35,944 nt of DNA from Campylobacteraceae bacterium (GTDB lineage Bacteria > Campylobacterota > Campylobacteria > Campylobacterales > Arcobacteraceae), in NCBI GenBank assembly GCA_018662405.1, contig JABJGE010000024.1, positions 1-35,944 of the forward strand, written 5' to 3'. The notes beneath the pieces are model-generated. The model ran no database searches. It had not been told where the DNA came from and saw only the letters and a program-made list of their open reading frames with translations. The stretch's first letter is position 1. Every line of letters begins with the position of its first letter. The position numbers and the translations under genes were made by a program. Below, piece by piece: positions 1-8,665 of this stretch.

Positions 1-862
1 CAATTTGATTTTTTCCACTATTAGTATTTTCAAAATTAAATCCAAATCTACCTGCTCCACATAATGAAGCAAATTCAAATTCATTTTTAACTCTCATGAT
101 TTTTGTTTTCTGTTCACAATTTTCATCTCTAATAGTTTTTACATCATATGTTAAAGAACATCCAGAACTACAATGTGCACACGATGATGGAATTTGTGTA
201 GATTCCCACGCATTTGCACTATATTTATAATCAGTTGAAACTAATGCACCTACTGGACATACAGATATACAATCACCACATTGTTCACATCTACTCATCT
301 TAATATCTATTGTAGATTTATAACCACCTGGTTTAATATATAATGCAGCTGTACCTATTACTTCATTACAAGTATGTACACATTTTTCACACATTATACA
401 TAAAGATGGATCATACGAAAGTACTCCCCATTTTTTTTGTTTTCTTGCCATATCTTTAGTTGTAAATTCTTGAGAATTTACTTTAAATTCTAATGTTTTA
501 TTTTGAAGATCACATTCTCCACTTTTATCACATACACCACATTGTAATGGGTGATTTACATCATATAGTTTCATTATATTTTGTCTGTGCTGAAATAACT
601 CTTCATTATTTGTAGTAATTACGGCACCATCAACAGCTTTTTCTTGACAAGATAAAATCTCACCGTCAACACCTTCTACATCAACCACACACATTCTACA
701 TGAAGCAATTGGTGAAACTTTTGTTAGATAACACATTGTTGGAATATATATATCATTTTCTCTAGCTATTTCTAGAATTGTCTGACCATAGATACCACTA
801 CATGACTTACCATCAATAGTAACTGTTAAGGCTTTACCTCTGTGTATTATTCGTTCACTCAT
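1..862 (-). CDS. nuoG: NADH-quinone oxidoreductase subunit G, N-terminal part (cut by the window edge)
   Basis: Iron-sulfur subunit of the peripheral arm of respiratory complex I, carrying electrons from the input module towards NuoB. The gene starts at an ATG at 862-860 and runs off the left edge, so about 287 residues are visible. Clusters appear in the expected order: a plant-type [2Fe-2S] set C-x10-C-x2-C-x13-C near residues 42-70, a His-Cys3 set H-x3-C-x2-C-x5-C (N5), two ferredoxin-type sets C-x2-C-x2-C-x3-C (N6a/N6b-like positions), and the first three cysteines of an N7-like C-x2-C-x3-C set. The start overlaps the stop of the upstream fusion gene by 4 bases (ATGA), so translation is probably coupled. 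The molybdopterin-like remainder lies outside the window. Confidence 0.95.
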   Translation of the reverse strand, partial: MSERIIHRGKALTVTIDGKSCSGIYGQTILEIARENDIYIPTMCYLTKVSPIASCRMCVVDVEGVDGEILSCQEKAVDGAVITTNNEELFQHRQNIMKLYDVNHPLQCGVCDKSGECDLQNKTLEFKVNSQEFTTKDMARKQKKWGVLSYDPSLCIMCEKCVHTCNEVIGTAALYIKPGGYKSTIDIKMSRCEQCGDCISVCPVGALVSTDYKYSANAWESTQIPSSCAHCSSGCSLTYDVKTIRDENCEQKTKIMRVKNEFEFASLCGAGRFGFNFENTNSGKNQI

Positions 863-2871
863 ACTGACACCATCCCAATATAATAACATCTCATACATCT
901 TTCAGCTTCAGCTTGCGCTTCTTCTGCAGTAAATCCAAGATTAACTTCTTTATTATTGTATTTTCTTACCTCTGTATCCAGTTTTTCACTATGTTCCCTA
1001 GGAAGTCCTGGCATCCATCCAGTAATTTTTTCTTTCTTGTTATAAACCTTTAATCTATTAAAGTGATCTTCCATAATTTCATCATCAGTTAAAGAAATTT
1101 CACCAGAATATATATACCTAGATATTACAGAAGCTGCTCTTTTAGCCTGACCAACTGCATTTACAATTGTCATTGGACCATATTCACAATCTCCTGCAGC
1201 AAATAGTCCAGGTCTGTTTGTCATATAATCTTTACCATTTGTCATAATAGATGCCCATGATGTCATCTCTATATTCCATTCTTCTGGTAAGATCTGTAAA
1301 TCTAATGCTTGTGATACAGCTGGAATTAAATAATCACAATCTATTTCCATATCTCCGCCTTCTATTTTAACAAGCTGTGCTCTGCCACCATTTGGATCAG
1401 GAACAAGTTCAAAAGTATTTACTTTTAATTTTGTAATATTATTACCATCATCATATATTTCTTCTATTGCTGAGTGGAATATAAATTCTACTCCCTCTTC
1501 AACAGCTTCTGTATATTCTTCAAGAGTTGTATTTCTAATAATAGTCTTTTCATCTCTTCTATAAAGCATTACAACTTTTTTAGCGCCTTCTCTAATTGAA
1601 CATCTTACAACATCCATAGATGTAAATCCACCACCTACACAAACTACAGTCTTATCTTTAAGTTCATTTGATGCTGGTGATCCAATATCATACTTGTGCC
1701 ATAGATTTACTTTATCAAGCATTTCAATTGCACCCCAATATCCACCCATTTTAGTATTTTCATTATTTGCTCTAACTTTCTTAGAAAGTCTAGCTCCAAA
1801 TCCTAATAATGTTGCATCAAACTCTTGCTCAATCTCTTTTAATCTATCCGCTGATACTCTATGATTTGGAATTACTGTAACTGATTCTAAATCTGTAACT
1901 AGTTGGATATCTTTATTATACTTATCAATTGGCATTCTATATTCAGGTACACCTACTGCAACCTCTCCTCCAAGTACTGGTAACTCTTCAAAAATAGTTA
2001 CATCAATACCCTCTAATCCAAGATAATATGCAGCCGTTAATCCAGCTGGTCCAGCACCAATAATGGCTACCCTTTTACCATCATTTCTTGGTTTTTGAGG
2101 TTTAGTTGGATGGAACCAATCTAGTGCATGATCTGTTTCCCAGTCTGCACCTATTCTTTTTAATTCCATAATAGAAATTGATTCATCTAAATTTGTTCTT
2201 CTACATGCATCTTCACAAGGATGTGGACATACTCTACCACACGTATGTGCTAATGGCATAGTTTGTCTTGTAGAAACTAAAGAATCTTCATAATTTAAAT
2301 CTCTAACACCTTCAATATATGCAGGGATATCAACATGAGATGGACACATGTCTGTACATGGAGCAGTTACATTTGCTATGTATTTACTATCATCTATTCC
2401 ATACCATTTAGATTTTTGTTTCTTACTGATACATTCTATGAACTCATATTCAAAATATTCAATCATTTGCATAAGAGGAACAGGAACAGTTTTACCAATT
2501 TCACATTTACTTGTAACAGTCATAGTTGAGGCAATTTCCTTTAAATGATCTAAGTCAGATAATTCACCTTCACCACGACCTACCTTATCAAGTAAATCAT
2601 AAAGTATTCTACCACCCCATCTACCAGGAGCACATCTACCACATGCCTCAGAGTATTCTTGATATTGTCTAGCATAATTAACTGCAAGTTGAACAACATC
2701 TACATCATCATTAAATAATGCAAATCCATCCCAACCTACAAATGCTTTTGTATCACTACTCGAGTCAAAAGTGACAGGTAATTTATGAGAAGATTCAGCT
2801 AATTGATCATCGCTTACACCACGATTATCAATAACCTCATCATGCCATACTGAAAAATATATTTTTGACAT
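859..2871 (-). CDS. NuoF C-terminal fragment fused to a GltD-type FAD/NAD(P) oxidoreductase, in the nuo operon
   Basis: A 670-residue flavoprotein occupying the place of nuoF (nuoY in Campylobacter). Residues about 45-150 match the C-terminal helical N3-cluster domain of NuoF, but the ligand set is C77, C80, G83 and C123: the third cysteine of CxxCxxC is glycine. Residues about 170-245 are the double [4Fe-4S] domain of glutamate synthase small subunits, with cysteines at 172, 176, 211, 215, 219 and 223. From about 267 comes a Rossmann FAD motif (GAGPAG, 272-277), an NAD(P)-binding GGG segment near 415, and a late AGD FAD motif. C659 and C662 close the protein. The FMN/NADH-binding part of NuoF is absent. 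It probably feeds electrons into complex I from an unidentified donor (NAD(P)H, ferredoxin or flavodoxin). Four bases separate it from nuoX and it overlaps nuoG by 4. Confidence 0.85.
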   Translation of the reverse strand: MSKIYFSVWHDEVIDNRGVSDDQLAESSHKLPVTFDSSSDTKAFVGWDGFALFNDDVDVVQLAVNYARQYQEYSEACGRCAPGRWGGRILYDLLDKVGRGEGELSDLDHLKEIASTMTVTSKCEIGKTVPVPLMQMIEYFEYEFIECISKKQKSKWYGIDDSKYIANVTAPCTDMCPSHVDIPAYIEGVRDLNYEDSLVSTRQTMPLAHTCGRVCPHPCEDACRRTNLDESISIMELKRIGADWETDHALDWFHPTKPQKPRNDGKRVAIIGAGPAGLTAAYYLGLEGIDVTIFEELPVLGGEVAVGVPEYRMPIDKYNKDIQLVTDLESVTVIPNHRVSADRLKEIEQEFDATLLGFGARLSKKVRANNENTKMGGYWGAIEMLDKVNLWHKYDIGSPASNELKDKTVVCVGGGFTSMDVVRCSIREGAKKVVMLYRRDEKTIIRNTTLEEYTEAVEEGVEFIFHSAIEEIYDDGNNITKLKVNTFELVPDPNGGRAQLVKIEGGDMEIDCDYLIPAVSQALDLQILPEEWNIEMTSWASIMTNGKDYMTNRPGLFAAGDCEYGPMTIVNAVGQAKRAASVISRYIYSGEISLTDDEIMEDHFNRLKVYNKKEKITGWMPGLPREHSEKLDTEVRKYNNKEVNLGFTAEEAQAEAERCMRCYYIGMVSV

Positions 2872-2875
2872 ATTT

Positions 2876-3139
2876 TTACTCTTCTACTGCTTCAACTGCA
2901 GCCACTTGTGGCTTTGTTTTTTTAATTACTACAGTCCAGTCAACTTCATTAAATTTTAATGAATTCATTAATGTATATTCATTTTCTTTCATAAGGTCAG
3001 CTACATTTTGAATTGGTGAAAAATCACCAATTTCAAATAAAAATATTGCATTCTCATCTTCTTTAATATCCGTACTTAAAAGTTCAAGCATTCTATCGTA
3101 GAAATTATCTTTTAATGGTCTTAAGTCATATCTTTTCAT
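2876..3139 (-). CDS. nuoX: Small complex I accessory subunit, NuoX (HP1264/Cj1575c) type
   Basis: An 87-residue soluble protein in the place where other bacteria carry nuoE. It has no cysteine at all, so it cannot hold the [2Fe-2S] cluster of a true NuoE. Size, position and the pattern of an N-terminal [17 protein letters not shown] stretch followed by an FEIGDF segment fit the short epsilonproteobacterial subunit called NuoX in Campylobacter jejuni and HP1264 in Helicobacter pylori. That family is linked to flavin binding and to complex I fed by flavodoxin rather than NADH. Its start ATG shares one base with the nuoD stop (TAATG) and the fusion flavoprotein follows after 4 bases. Family assignment is by recognition. 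The electron donor in this organism is inference. Confidence 0.8.
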   Translation of the reverse strand: MKRYDLRPLKDNFYDRMLELLSTDIKEDENAIFLFEIGDFSPIQNVADLMKENEYTLMNSLKFNEVDWTVVIKKTKPQVAAVEAVEE

Positions 3140-4365
3140 TATCTATCAATCTCCCCAAATACAATATTTAAGTTACCAATAATTGTAACAACATCTGCTA
3201 ATTGGTGTCCTGGTAATAAGTCTTGTAATAATCCAGTATGCCAAAAACTTGGTGCTCTAAGCTTTAATTTATATGGATAAGGTGATCCATCAGAGTTAAT
3301 ATAGAAACCTAATTCACCTTTTGGAGATTCAGTAGCTACATAAATTTCACCAACAGGTGGTCTCATACCTTGTGTTACAAGTACAAAGTGTTGCATTAGA
3401 GAGTAATTCTGAGTCATCATCTCTTCTTTAGTACAAGAAATATACTCTGGAGAATTTGCCATTAACTGAGTATCACTTTCTTTATACATAGGTACAAGTT
3501 GCTTAAGAATTTTCATTGATTCTCTCATCTCTTGCATTGTACATAGGTATCTACCATATGAGTCACATTTATCAGATGTAGGAACATCAAAATCTAATTC
3601 AGGATATAACCCATAAGGCATTTCTCTTCTTAAATCCCATTTTACTCCACTACCTCTAAGAGCGATACCAGATACACCCCATTGTGCACACATTTCAGGA
3701 GACATTACACCAACATTTTCAAGTCTCATTCTCCAGATTCTATTTTTATTTAATAGTCCTTCATAAACTTCTAATTGTTCTGTAAGTATTACCATAAATT
3801 TTTCCATATTATATATGAAATCATTTGGTAAGTCTAATGGTACACCACCAATTCTAACTGCACTATGCGTAAGTCTAGCACCACAATAATCTTCCATAAG
3901 ATCCATTGCATATTCTCTTTCTCTAAATGCATATAAGAATACAGACATAGCACCAACATCTAGCGCATGTGTAGCAAGCCAGAATAAATGAGAAATAATT
4001 CTATTTATTTCAAGAAGCATTGTTCTAATAACTTCTGCACGTCTAGGAGCTTCAACACCAATTAACTTTTCAACGGCTAATGCATATCCATAGTTATTTG
4101 ATGTTGCTGCAATATAATCCATTCTATCAGTAGTAGGTAAGAATTCGTTATAAATCATATTCTCACCCATTTTTTCCATACCTCTATGTAAGTATCCTAC
4201 ATCTGGGTATGCTTTAGTAATCTCTTCACCTTGCAGTTCTAGTACTAATCTTAACTGACCATGAGCAGATGGATGTTGTGGTCCAAAGTTAACAACCATA
4301 GTGTTGTCATCTCTATCAAATGTAATATTTTCGAAAAATGGTTTTAATCTATTTATTTGTTGCAT
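3139..4365 (-). CDS. nuoD: NADH-quinone oxidoreductase subunit D
   Basis: The 49-kDa-type subunit of complex I (408 residues), which forms the quinone-binding pocket together with NuoB at the junction of peripheral and membrane arms. The conserved GPQHPSAHG segment near residues 28-36 and YLHRGMEK near 59-66 are family hallmarks of the quinone site, and the C-terminal [27 protein letters not shown]-type ending (given here only as [10 protein letters not shown], then GEIDR) is typical. It is not fused to NuoC, unlike in enterobacteria. Four bases separate it from nuoC, and its stop overlaps the nuoX start by one base. Full length for the family. Confidence 0.97.
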   Translation of the reverse strand: MQQINRLKPFFENITFDRDDNTMVVNFGPQHPSAHGQLRLVLELQGEEITKAYPDVGYLHRGMEKMGENMIYNEFLPTTDRMDYIAATSNNYGYALAVEKLIGVEAPRRAEVIRTMLLEINRIISHLFWLATHALDVGAMSVFLYAFREREYAMDLMEDYCGARLTHSAVRIGGVPLDLPNDFIYNMEKFMVILTEQLEVYEGLLNKNRIWRMRLENVGVMSPEMCAQWGVSGIALRGSGVKWDLRREMPYGLYPELDFDVPTSDKCDSYGRYLCTMQEMRESMKILKQLVPMYKESDTQLMANSPEYISCTKEEMMTQNYSLMQHFVLVTQGMRPPVGEIYVATESPKGELGFYINSDGSPYPYKLKLRAPSFWHTGLLQDLLPGHQLADVVTIIGNLNIVFGEIDR

Positions 4366-4369
4366 AGGA

Positions 4370-5188
4370 TTATTTTCTCTCTTCTAAATGTTTTGTCTCT
4401 ATCTCATCAAATGGAGTAACTAGTTTTTTACCAAATAATTGTACTCCACCTTCTTCTTGATATCTAATAGGTGTTTCTGGTTCATTTGTAGTAATATCAG
4501 TACCTTTTGGTACTTCGTGTCCTAATCTTGAGAATCTTTGAGTATCATATCTTTCTACTTGAGCTGCATCTCTTAATTCAGGTCCTACAATATCTCTAGC
4601 TTCTTTTCCAAATATTTTATCCACTTCATACCACTGTGCCGCTTCATCACCAATTAAAGGATAAGATTTCAATAATGGATGTCCTTGCCAATCATCTGGC
4701 ATAAGAATTCTTTTCATATATGGATGGTTTTTAATCGTAATTCCATACATGTCGTACATTTCTCTTTCAGACCAATCAGCCATTCTAAATAAAGGTTCAA
4801 CAGAAGCAATTGCATCATCACATCCAACAAAACACTTAACTCTAATTCTCTTATGCTTACTCACTGATAACATTTCATAAAATACTTCGAAACCATTTTG
4901 AGTAGATACATAATCAATTGCACTTAATTCCATCATAAAATTATATGCTCTAATTTCTTTTAAGTGCTTAATTGCCTTTACATTATCCTTCGAATCAACA
5001 TAAATTACTAAATGACCAGCTTGAATATAAGATTCTTTAATCTCTACTACATTAGCTAAACTTGAACAATCACTTGCAAATGTAGAATCATTTGATACTG
5101 GAGCTTTATCTAATGTAGGTGCAACATAAAATCTATCTGTATAGTACGATTTTTGTTGTACATCATTTTTTGGGCTATATTTTCTCAT
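4370..5188 (-). CDS. nuoC: NADH-quinone oxidoreductase subunit C
   Basis: The 30-kDa-type subunit of complex I (272 residues), a scaffold protein of the peripheral arm. The family signature lies at residues about 140-178: [11 protein letters not shown] followed by [13 protein letters not shown] and GHPLLKSYP. The N-terminal 45 residues are polar and probably variable, and a tail of about 90 residues follows the signature, which is long compared with many NuoC proteins. It overlaps nuoB by one base (TAATG) and precedes nuoD by 4 bases, so it is read in the same transcript. Confidence 0.96.
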   Translation of the reverse strand: MRKYSPKNDVQQKSYYTDRFYVAPTLDKAPVSNDSTFASDCSSLANVVEIKESYIQAGHLVIYVDSKDNVKAIKHLKEIRAYNFMMELSAIDYVSTQNGFEVFYEMLSVSKHKRIRVKCFVGCDDAIASVEPLFRMADWSEREMYDMYGITIKNHPYMKRILMPDDWQGHPLLKSYPLIGDEAAQWYEVDKIFGKEARDIVGPELRDAAQVERYDTQRFSRLGHEVPKGTDITTNEPETPIRYQEEGGVQLFGKKLVTPFDEIETKHLEERK

Positions 5189-5697
5189 TAAACTAACCTT
5201 TTTGCTTTTTGTCTCATATTTGCAGGATTTCTTCTAATCTTTTGTTGAAGTTGCATCACTGCATATTGAAGTGTTTCTGGTCTTGGGGCACAACCAGGAA
5301 GATAAATATCAACAGGGATAATTCTATCTACACCTTGAACTGTTGCATATGTATTAAACATACCACCTGTATTTGCACATGAACCCATTGAGATTACCCA
5401 TTTTGGATCTGGCATTTGGTCATAAAGTCTTCTCATGAATTCTGCATGTTTTTTTGTTAAAGTCCCTGCAACAATAATAAGATCTGCTTGTCTTGGTGAT
5501 GCTCTAAAAATCGTACCAAATCTATCAAAGTCAAATCTTGAAGCACCTGAAGCCATCATTTCAATAGCACAACATGCTAAACCATAGGTCATTGGCCAAA
5601 GAGAATTACTTCGTCCAAAGTTAACAATTTTATCAACTGTAGTTAGAACAATTGGTGCTCCACCGTCTTGTAAATAATTTACTTTATGCTGTGCCAT
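5188..5697 (-). CDS. nuoB: NADH-quinone oxidoreductase subunit B
   Basis: Carries cluster N2, the last iron-sulfur centre before quinone. With the start chosen here (169 residues) the four N2 ligands are the tandem C42-C43 (LACCAIEMM), C107 (MGSCANTGG) and C136 (LPGCAPRP), all present. A longer frame opens 7 codons upstream at 5718, but the ATG at 5697-5695 is preceded by AAAGGAG with a 7-base gap, and the protein from there begins [10 protein letters not shown] as usual for this family. The chosen start overlaps the end of nuoA by 19 bases. Confidence 0.96.
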   Translation of the reverse strand: MAQHKVNYLQDGGAPIVLTTVDKIVNFGRSNSLWPMTYGLACCAIEMMASGASRFDFDRFGTIFRASPRQADLIIVAGTLTKKHAEFMRRLYDQMPDPKWVISMGSCANTGGMFNTYATVQGVDRIIPVDIYLPGCAPRPETLQYAVMQLQQKIRRNPANMRQKAKRLV

Positions 5698-6068
5698 TCT
5701 AGGGCTCCTTTTTTCCATGCATAGATAAATCCTATTGCAAGTAATAATATAAATAAGATCATCTCAACAAATCCAAACCAACCTAATACTTTAAAATCTA
5801 TTGCCCATGGAAACATAAATACAATTTCTACATCGAATAAAATAAATAATAATGCCATTAGGTAGAACTGTACCGAGATACTATTTGGTTGTTTTGTAAC
5901 CTCTGGTCCACATTCATATAGCGTACACTTAAGCTTCTCAGTATCAAGTCGCGCAAACTTTCTACTAACAATTCTTGCTAATGCTGTTGTTGCCATAAAT
6001 GCACCAAACGTAAGTACAAACATTACAAACACCCCAAAATACGGATGTGTCATAGCTGTTTCTGTCAT
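5679..6068 (-). CDS. nuoA: NADH-quinone oxidoreductase subunit A, first gene of the nuo operon
   Basis: Small membrane subunit of complex I (129 residues) with three predicted transmembrane helices, at about residues 10-30, 65-85 and 92-115. The loop between helices 1 and 2 holds the conserved YECGPE motif, whose cysteine moves with the active/deactive transition in homologues. The middle helix contains [14 protein letters not shown], a family hallmark. A good ribosome site (AAGGGG) lies 5 bases before the ATG at 6068. It is the first gene of the operon, with a promoter-like TATAAT about 65 bases upstream and its 3' end overlapping nuoB. Confidence 0.96.
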   Translation of the reverse strand: MTETAMTHPYFGVFVMFVLTFGAFMATTALARIVSRKFARLDTEKLKCTLYECGPEVTKQPNSISVQFYLMALLFILFDVEIVFMFPWAIDFKVLGWFGFVEMILFILLLAIGFIYAWKKGALEWHSIK

Positions 6069-6133
6069 ATTTTCCCCTTGTTAAAACTGCCTAAAATAAC
6101 AGTTTTGTGATCATAGTTGACTAATAATATCTT

Positions 6134-6139
6134 ATTATA
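6134..6139 (-). promoter_or_regulatory. -10 box of the nuo operon promoter
   Basis: Read on the minus strand, a perfect TATAAT sits 65 bases before the nuoA start, following the nfo terminator. No TTGACA-like -35 box is visible at the usual spacing, as is common for the main sigma factor in this phylum, where AT-rich periodic upstream DNA replaces it. The transcription start would be near 6127. Confidence 0.6.
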
Positions 6140-6212
6140 AGTAAATACAAACTTATTTTGATATTAATATAGCACAAGAATAGCATGAGTGAGTCTTTTG
6201 TATCAAACTGTT

Positions 6213-6240
6213 ACAAAAAACAAGTAAGAATTACTTGTTT
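6213..6240 (-). terminator. Rho-independent terminator of nfo
   Basis: A perfect 10-bp inverted repeat (AAACAAGTAA at 6218-6227, TTACTTGTTT at 6231-6240, loop GAA) directly overlaps the nfo stop codon. Read on the minus strand the stem ends in a run of six T (three inside the stem, three after it). It separates the lipoprotein-nfo transcript from the nuo operon. Confidence 0.75.
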
Positions 6241-7126
6241 ATTTAATTAATGAATATAGGTTCTTAATCTCTTGATCCCAGATAGTATCATCTATTGTTT
6301 CAAGTACCATTGGAATGTCATCCATTCTATCATCATTCATCATATATGAAAATGCATCCCATCCAATTTCACCCTCACCTAAACTATGGTGTCTATCTAC
6401 ACGACTTCCTAATGGTGGCTTAGAATCATTTATATGCATCCCCATTAAAAATTCTCGACCAACTATTTTGTCAAAATCACCCCATGTCTTATCATAAGCT
6501 TCTCGTGTTCTAATATCATAACCAGCCGTAAACATATGACAAGTATCAATACATACACCAATTCTTGATTTATCTTCTACTTTTTCTATAATATGTGCTA
6601 AATGTTCAAATTTATATCCAAGATTTGTACCTTGGCCTGCAGTGTTTTCAATAACTGCTTTTACATTTTTTGTTTTATCTAATGCTATATTTATAGATTC
6701 AGCAATTACATCAAGACACTCTAGTTCAGCACCATAAATTAAATCATCATAGTCTTCAGCTCTTTTAGAAAATTTTTGTAAGTGGCTACCTGGATGAAAA
6801 TTTAATCTGTCTAGTCCTAAAATATCACAACGCTCTAATTCATCTATAAAAGCATTTCGACTTTTTATAAGTTTTTCTTCTTCATGATGACCAAGATTAA
6901 TTAAATAACTATCATGAGGTAAAATATGCTTTGGTAATATTCCACTATCACTTAAATTTTTAAACCATGCATCTAAAGTTTTTGTATCAAAAGGTTTTGC
7001 TTCCCATCTTTTTTGATTTTTAGTAAAAAGAGCAAATGCTTTTGCACCTATTGCCATAGCATTTAAAGGTCCATTTTGAACACCGCCACTTACACTTACA
7101 TGTGCACCTATAAATTTATTATTCAT
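6239..7126 (-). CDS. nfo: Endonuclease IV (AP endonuclease)
   Basis: Cleaves DNA at abasic sites and removes blocking 3' ends during base excision repair (295 residues). It is a TIM-barrel enzyme with a three-zinc site. The visible family motifs are GAHVSVSGG at the start (H9 is a metal ligand), FHPGSH near residue 111, ENTAGQG near 160, [13 protein letters not shown] near 192, and MHINDSK followed by DRHHSLGEG, a near-exact match to the three endonuclease IV signature patterns. It begins one base after the lipoprotein stop, so the two genes are probably cotranscribed. Confidence 0.97.
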   Translation of the reverse strand: MNNKFIGAHVSVSGGVQNGPLNAMAIGAKAFALFTKNQKRWEAKPFDTKTLDAWFKNLSDSGILPKHILPHDSYLINLGHHEEEKLIKSRNAFIDELERCDILGLDRLNFHPGSHLQKFSKRAEDYDDLIYGAELECLDVIAESINIALDKTKNVKAVIENTAGQGTNLGYKFEHLAHIIEKVEDKSRIGVCIDTCHMFTAGYDIRTREAYDKTWGDFDKIVGREFLMGMHINDSKPPLGSRVDRHHSLGEGEIGWDAFSYMMNDDRMDDIPMVLETIDDTIWDQEIKNLYSLIK

Positions 7127-7127
7127 T

Positions 7128-7523
7128 TTAATCCTTTGTAACTTTTATAAAAATATTATTTGTTTTATCTTTAAATCTTATATTATCTTTTAAAAATAGA
7201 TTATATAAGAATTTATCATCATAATCTTTAGCTAAATATTTTAAATTAAATTCTTTATTATTTAAACACTCAAAGCTACTCTTACAAACTTCATCTTCAT
7301 ATATTTTAAGATCTAATACCACCATTCCTATATTAAAAATTTGTAAATGTATATATTCATCATATCTTGTGACAAAACCTTTATCATAAAATTTCATTAC
7401 TGGTGTTTTAAATATTATAGTAGCACTTTGGGAGACTTTTGCTTGCTTAGTTGCACACCCTTGTATTAACAATGCATATACACTTATAATTAATAAATAT
7501 TTTTTTAATATTGATTTTAACAC
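7128..7523 (-). CDS. Putative outer-membrane or periplasmic lipoprotein
   Basis: A 131-residue protein with a lysine-rich N terminus, a hydrophobic stretch and a lipobox ending LIQGC near residue 23, so it should be cleaved and lipidated by the Lsp pathway. The start is GTG at 7523-7521, chosen because AAAGG lies 7 bases upstream and the signal sequence begins correctly. Two further cysteines in the mature part (in [10 protein letters not shown]) could form a disulfide. I do not recognise the family. Small lipoproteins of this kind are common in Campylobacterota. It is cotranscribed with nfo, without an evident functional link. Confidence 0.8.
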   Translation of the reverse strand: MLKSILKKYLLIISVYALLIQGCATKQAKVSQSATIIFKTPVMKFYDKGFVTRYDEYIHLQIFNIGMVVLDLKIYEDEVCKSSFECLNNKEFNLKYLAKDYDDKFLYNLFLKDNIRFKDKTNNIFIKVTKD

Positions 7524-7550
7524 AACAAGGCCTTTAATATTTTATTAGTG

Positions 7551-7556
7551 TATAAT
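7551..7556 (+). promoter_or_regulatory. -10 box of the queH-lpxB promoter
   Basis: A perfect TATAAT 35 bases before the queH start, preceded by an AT-rich stretch with no clear -35 box. The transcription start would be near 7563. Confidence 0.6.
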
Positions 7557-7591
7557 AGCTAATATTATTTAAAATTGTTTAGGAGAATATT

Positions 7592-8665
7592 TTGTTAGTT
7601 CATATATGTTGTGCAGTTGATAGCCACTTTTTTTTAAAACAACTACAAAAAGATTTCCCAAATGAAAAGATAGAATGTTTCTTTTATGATCCTAATATTC
7701 ATCCTATCAGCGAATACAGGTTAAGACTTCTGGATGTTCAATACTCTTGTAATAAATTAAACATAAACTTAATTGAAGGACCATACGATCTAGATTCATG
7801 GCTTAAAAAAGTTAAAGGACTAGAATTAGAACCTGAAAAAGCTGATAGATGCACGGTTTGTTTTGATACAAGACTAGAAACTACAATTCTAAAAGCTAAA
7901 GAGTTAGGTCATGATAAATTTACTACTACACTACTTATTAGTCCAAAAAAGTCTCAAGAGAAATTATCGATTATAGGTAATAAATTAGCCTTAGAACACA
8001 ATATACAATTTATTTTCAAAGACTATAGATCTGGTCAAGGAATGCATCTGCAAGCTGCAGATGTAAAAGAAAATTCTTTGTATAGACAAAATTATTGTGG
8101 ATGTATGTTTGGACTAAATATGCAAAGAGATGGACAAAATAAACTATGTGATGAATTAATTAGTCCAATCAATAATCAAAATTTACCTGAGTCAATTGAA
8201 AGTAGATTAGAGGTATATACACAAAGAAATTATAACGAATCAAATAATATTAATTATAAAATAATTAAACAACGATTTTTAAATTATAGATTAATATCAG
8301 CATCCATATGTGTAGAAAAGGTTGTAATCCCATCTTATTTTTTATGTTATTCAACTCTTAATAATCAAAAGGCAAATGGACGAATAGAATATAGCAAAAA
8401 CAATATTCACTATTTAAATAGAGATGAAATTAAAATAATTGATATTAGTACTTTTAACCAACTAACTAACTCCAAATATAATAATACTCAAGAGCTTATG
8501 TACAATCCATTAACTTTTGAAAATGAAGAAAAACTAAGAGAAAAAATAATTCATGGAAAATATGATTTATCTTGTATTATTATATTGGATATTATTCCAA
8601 ATAGTAAAATAGAAATAACTTGTAACAGTAAAGTATTTGAAGATGTAAAAGAGGTATTAATATGA
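7592..8665 (+). CDS. queH: Epoxyqueuosine reductase QueH, with a C-terminal extension
   Basis: Last step of queuosine synthesis: reduction of epoxyqueuosine to queuosine in tRNA, by the DUF208-type enzyme that replaces QueG. The start is TTG at 7592, with AGGAGA 5 bases upstream. The first 195 residues hold the QueH motifs: HICCAVDS at 4-11, FYDPNIHP near 31, DRCTVCFDTRL near 89, TTLLISPKKS near 115 and YRQNYCGC near 166, giving the cysteine set for an iron-sulfur cluster. A tail of about 160 residues without recognised motifs follows. Single-domain QueH proteins are near 200 residues. queF of the same pathway lies at 32945. It overlaps lpxB by 4 bases (ATGA). Confidence 0.9.
   Translation: MLVHICCAVDSHFFLKQLQKDFPNEKIECFFYDPNIHPISEYRLRLLDVQYSCNKLNINLIEGPYDLDSWLKKVKGLELEPEKADRCTVCFDTRLETTILKAKELGHDKFTTTLLISPKKSQEKLSIIGNKLALEHNIQFIFKDYRSGQGMHLQAADVKENSLYRQNYCGCMFGLNMQRDGQNKLCDELISPINNQNLPESIESRLEVYTQRNYNESNNINYKIIKQRFLNYRLISASICVEKVVIPSYFLCYSTLNNQKANGRIEYSKNNIHYLNRDEIKIIDISTFNQLTNSKYNNTQELMYNPLTFENEEKLREKIIHGKYDLSCIIILDIIPNSKIEITCNSKVFEDVKEVLI

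Noticed and set aside
5698-5718. Longer nuoB start, adding 7 residues
   Set aside because: The extension contains the ribosome site of the inner ATG, and the protein beginning MAQHKVNYL fits the family.
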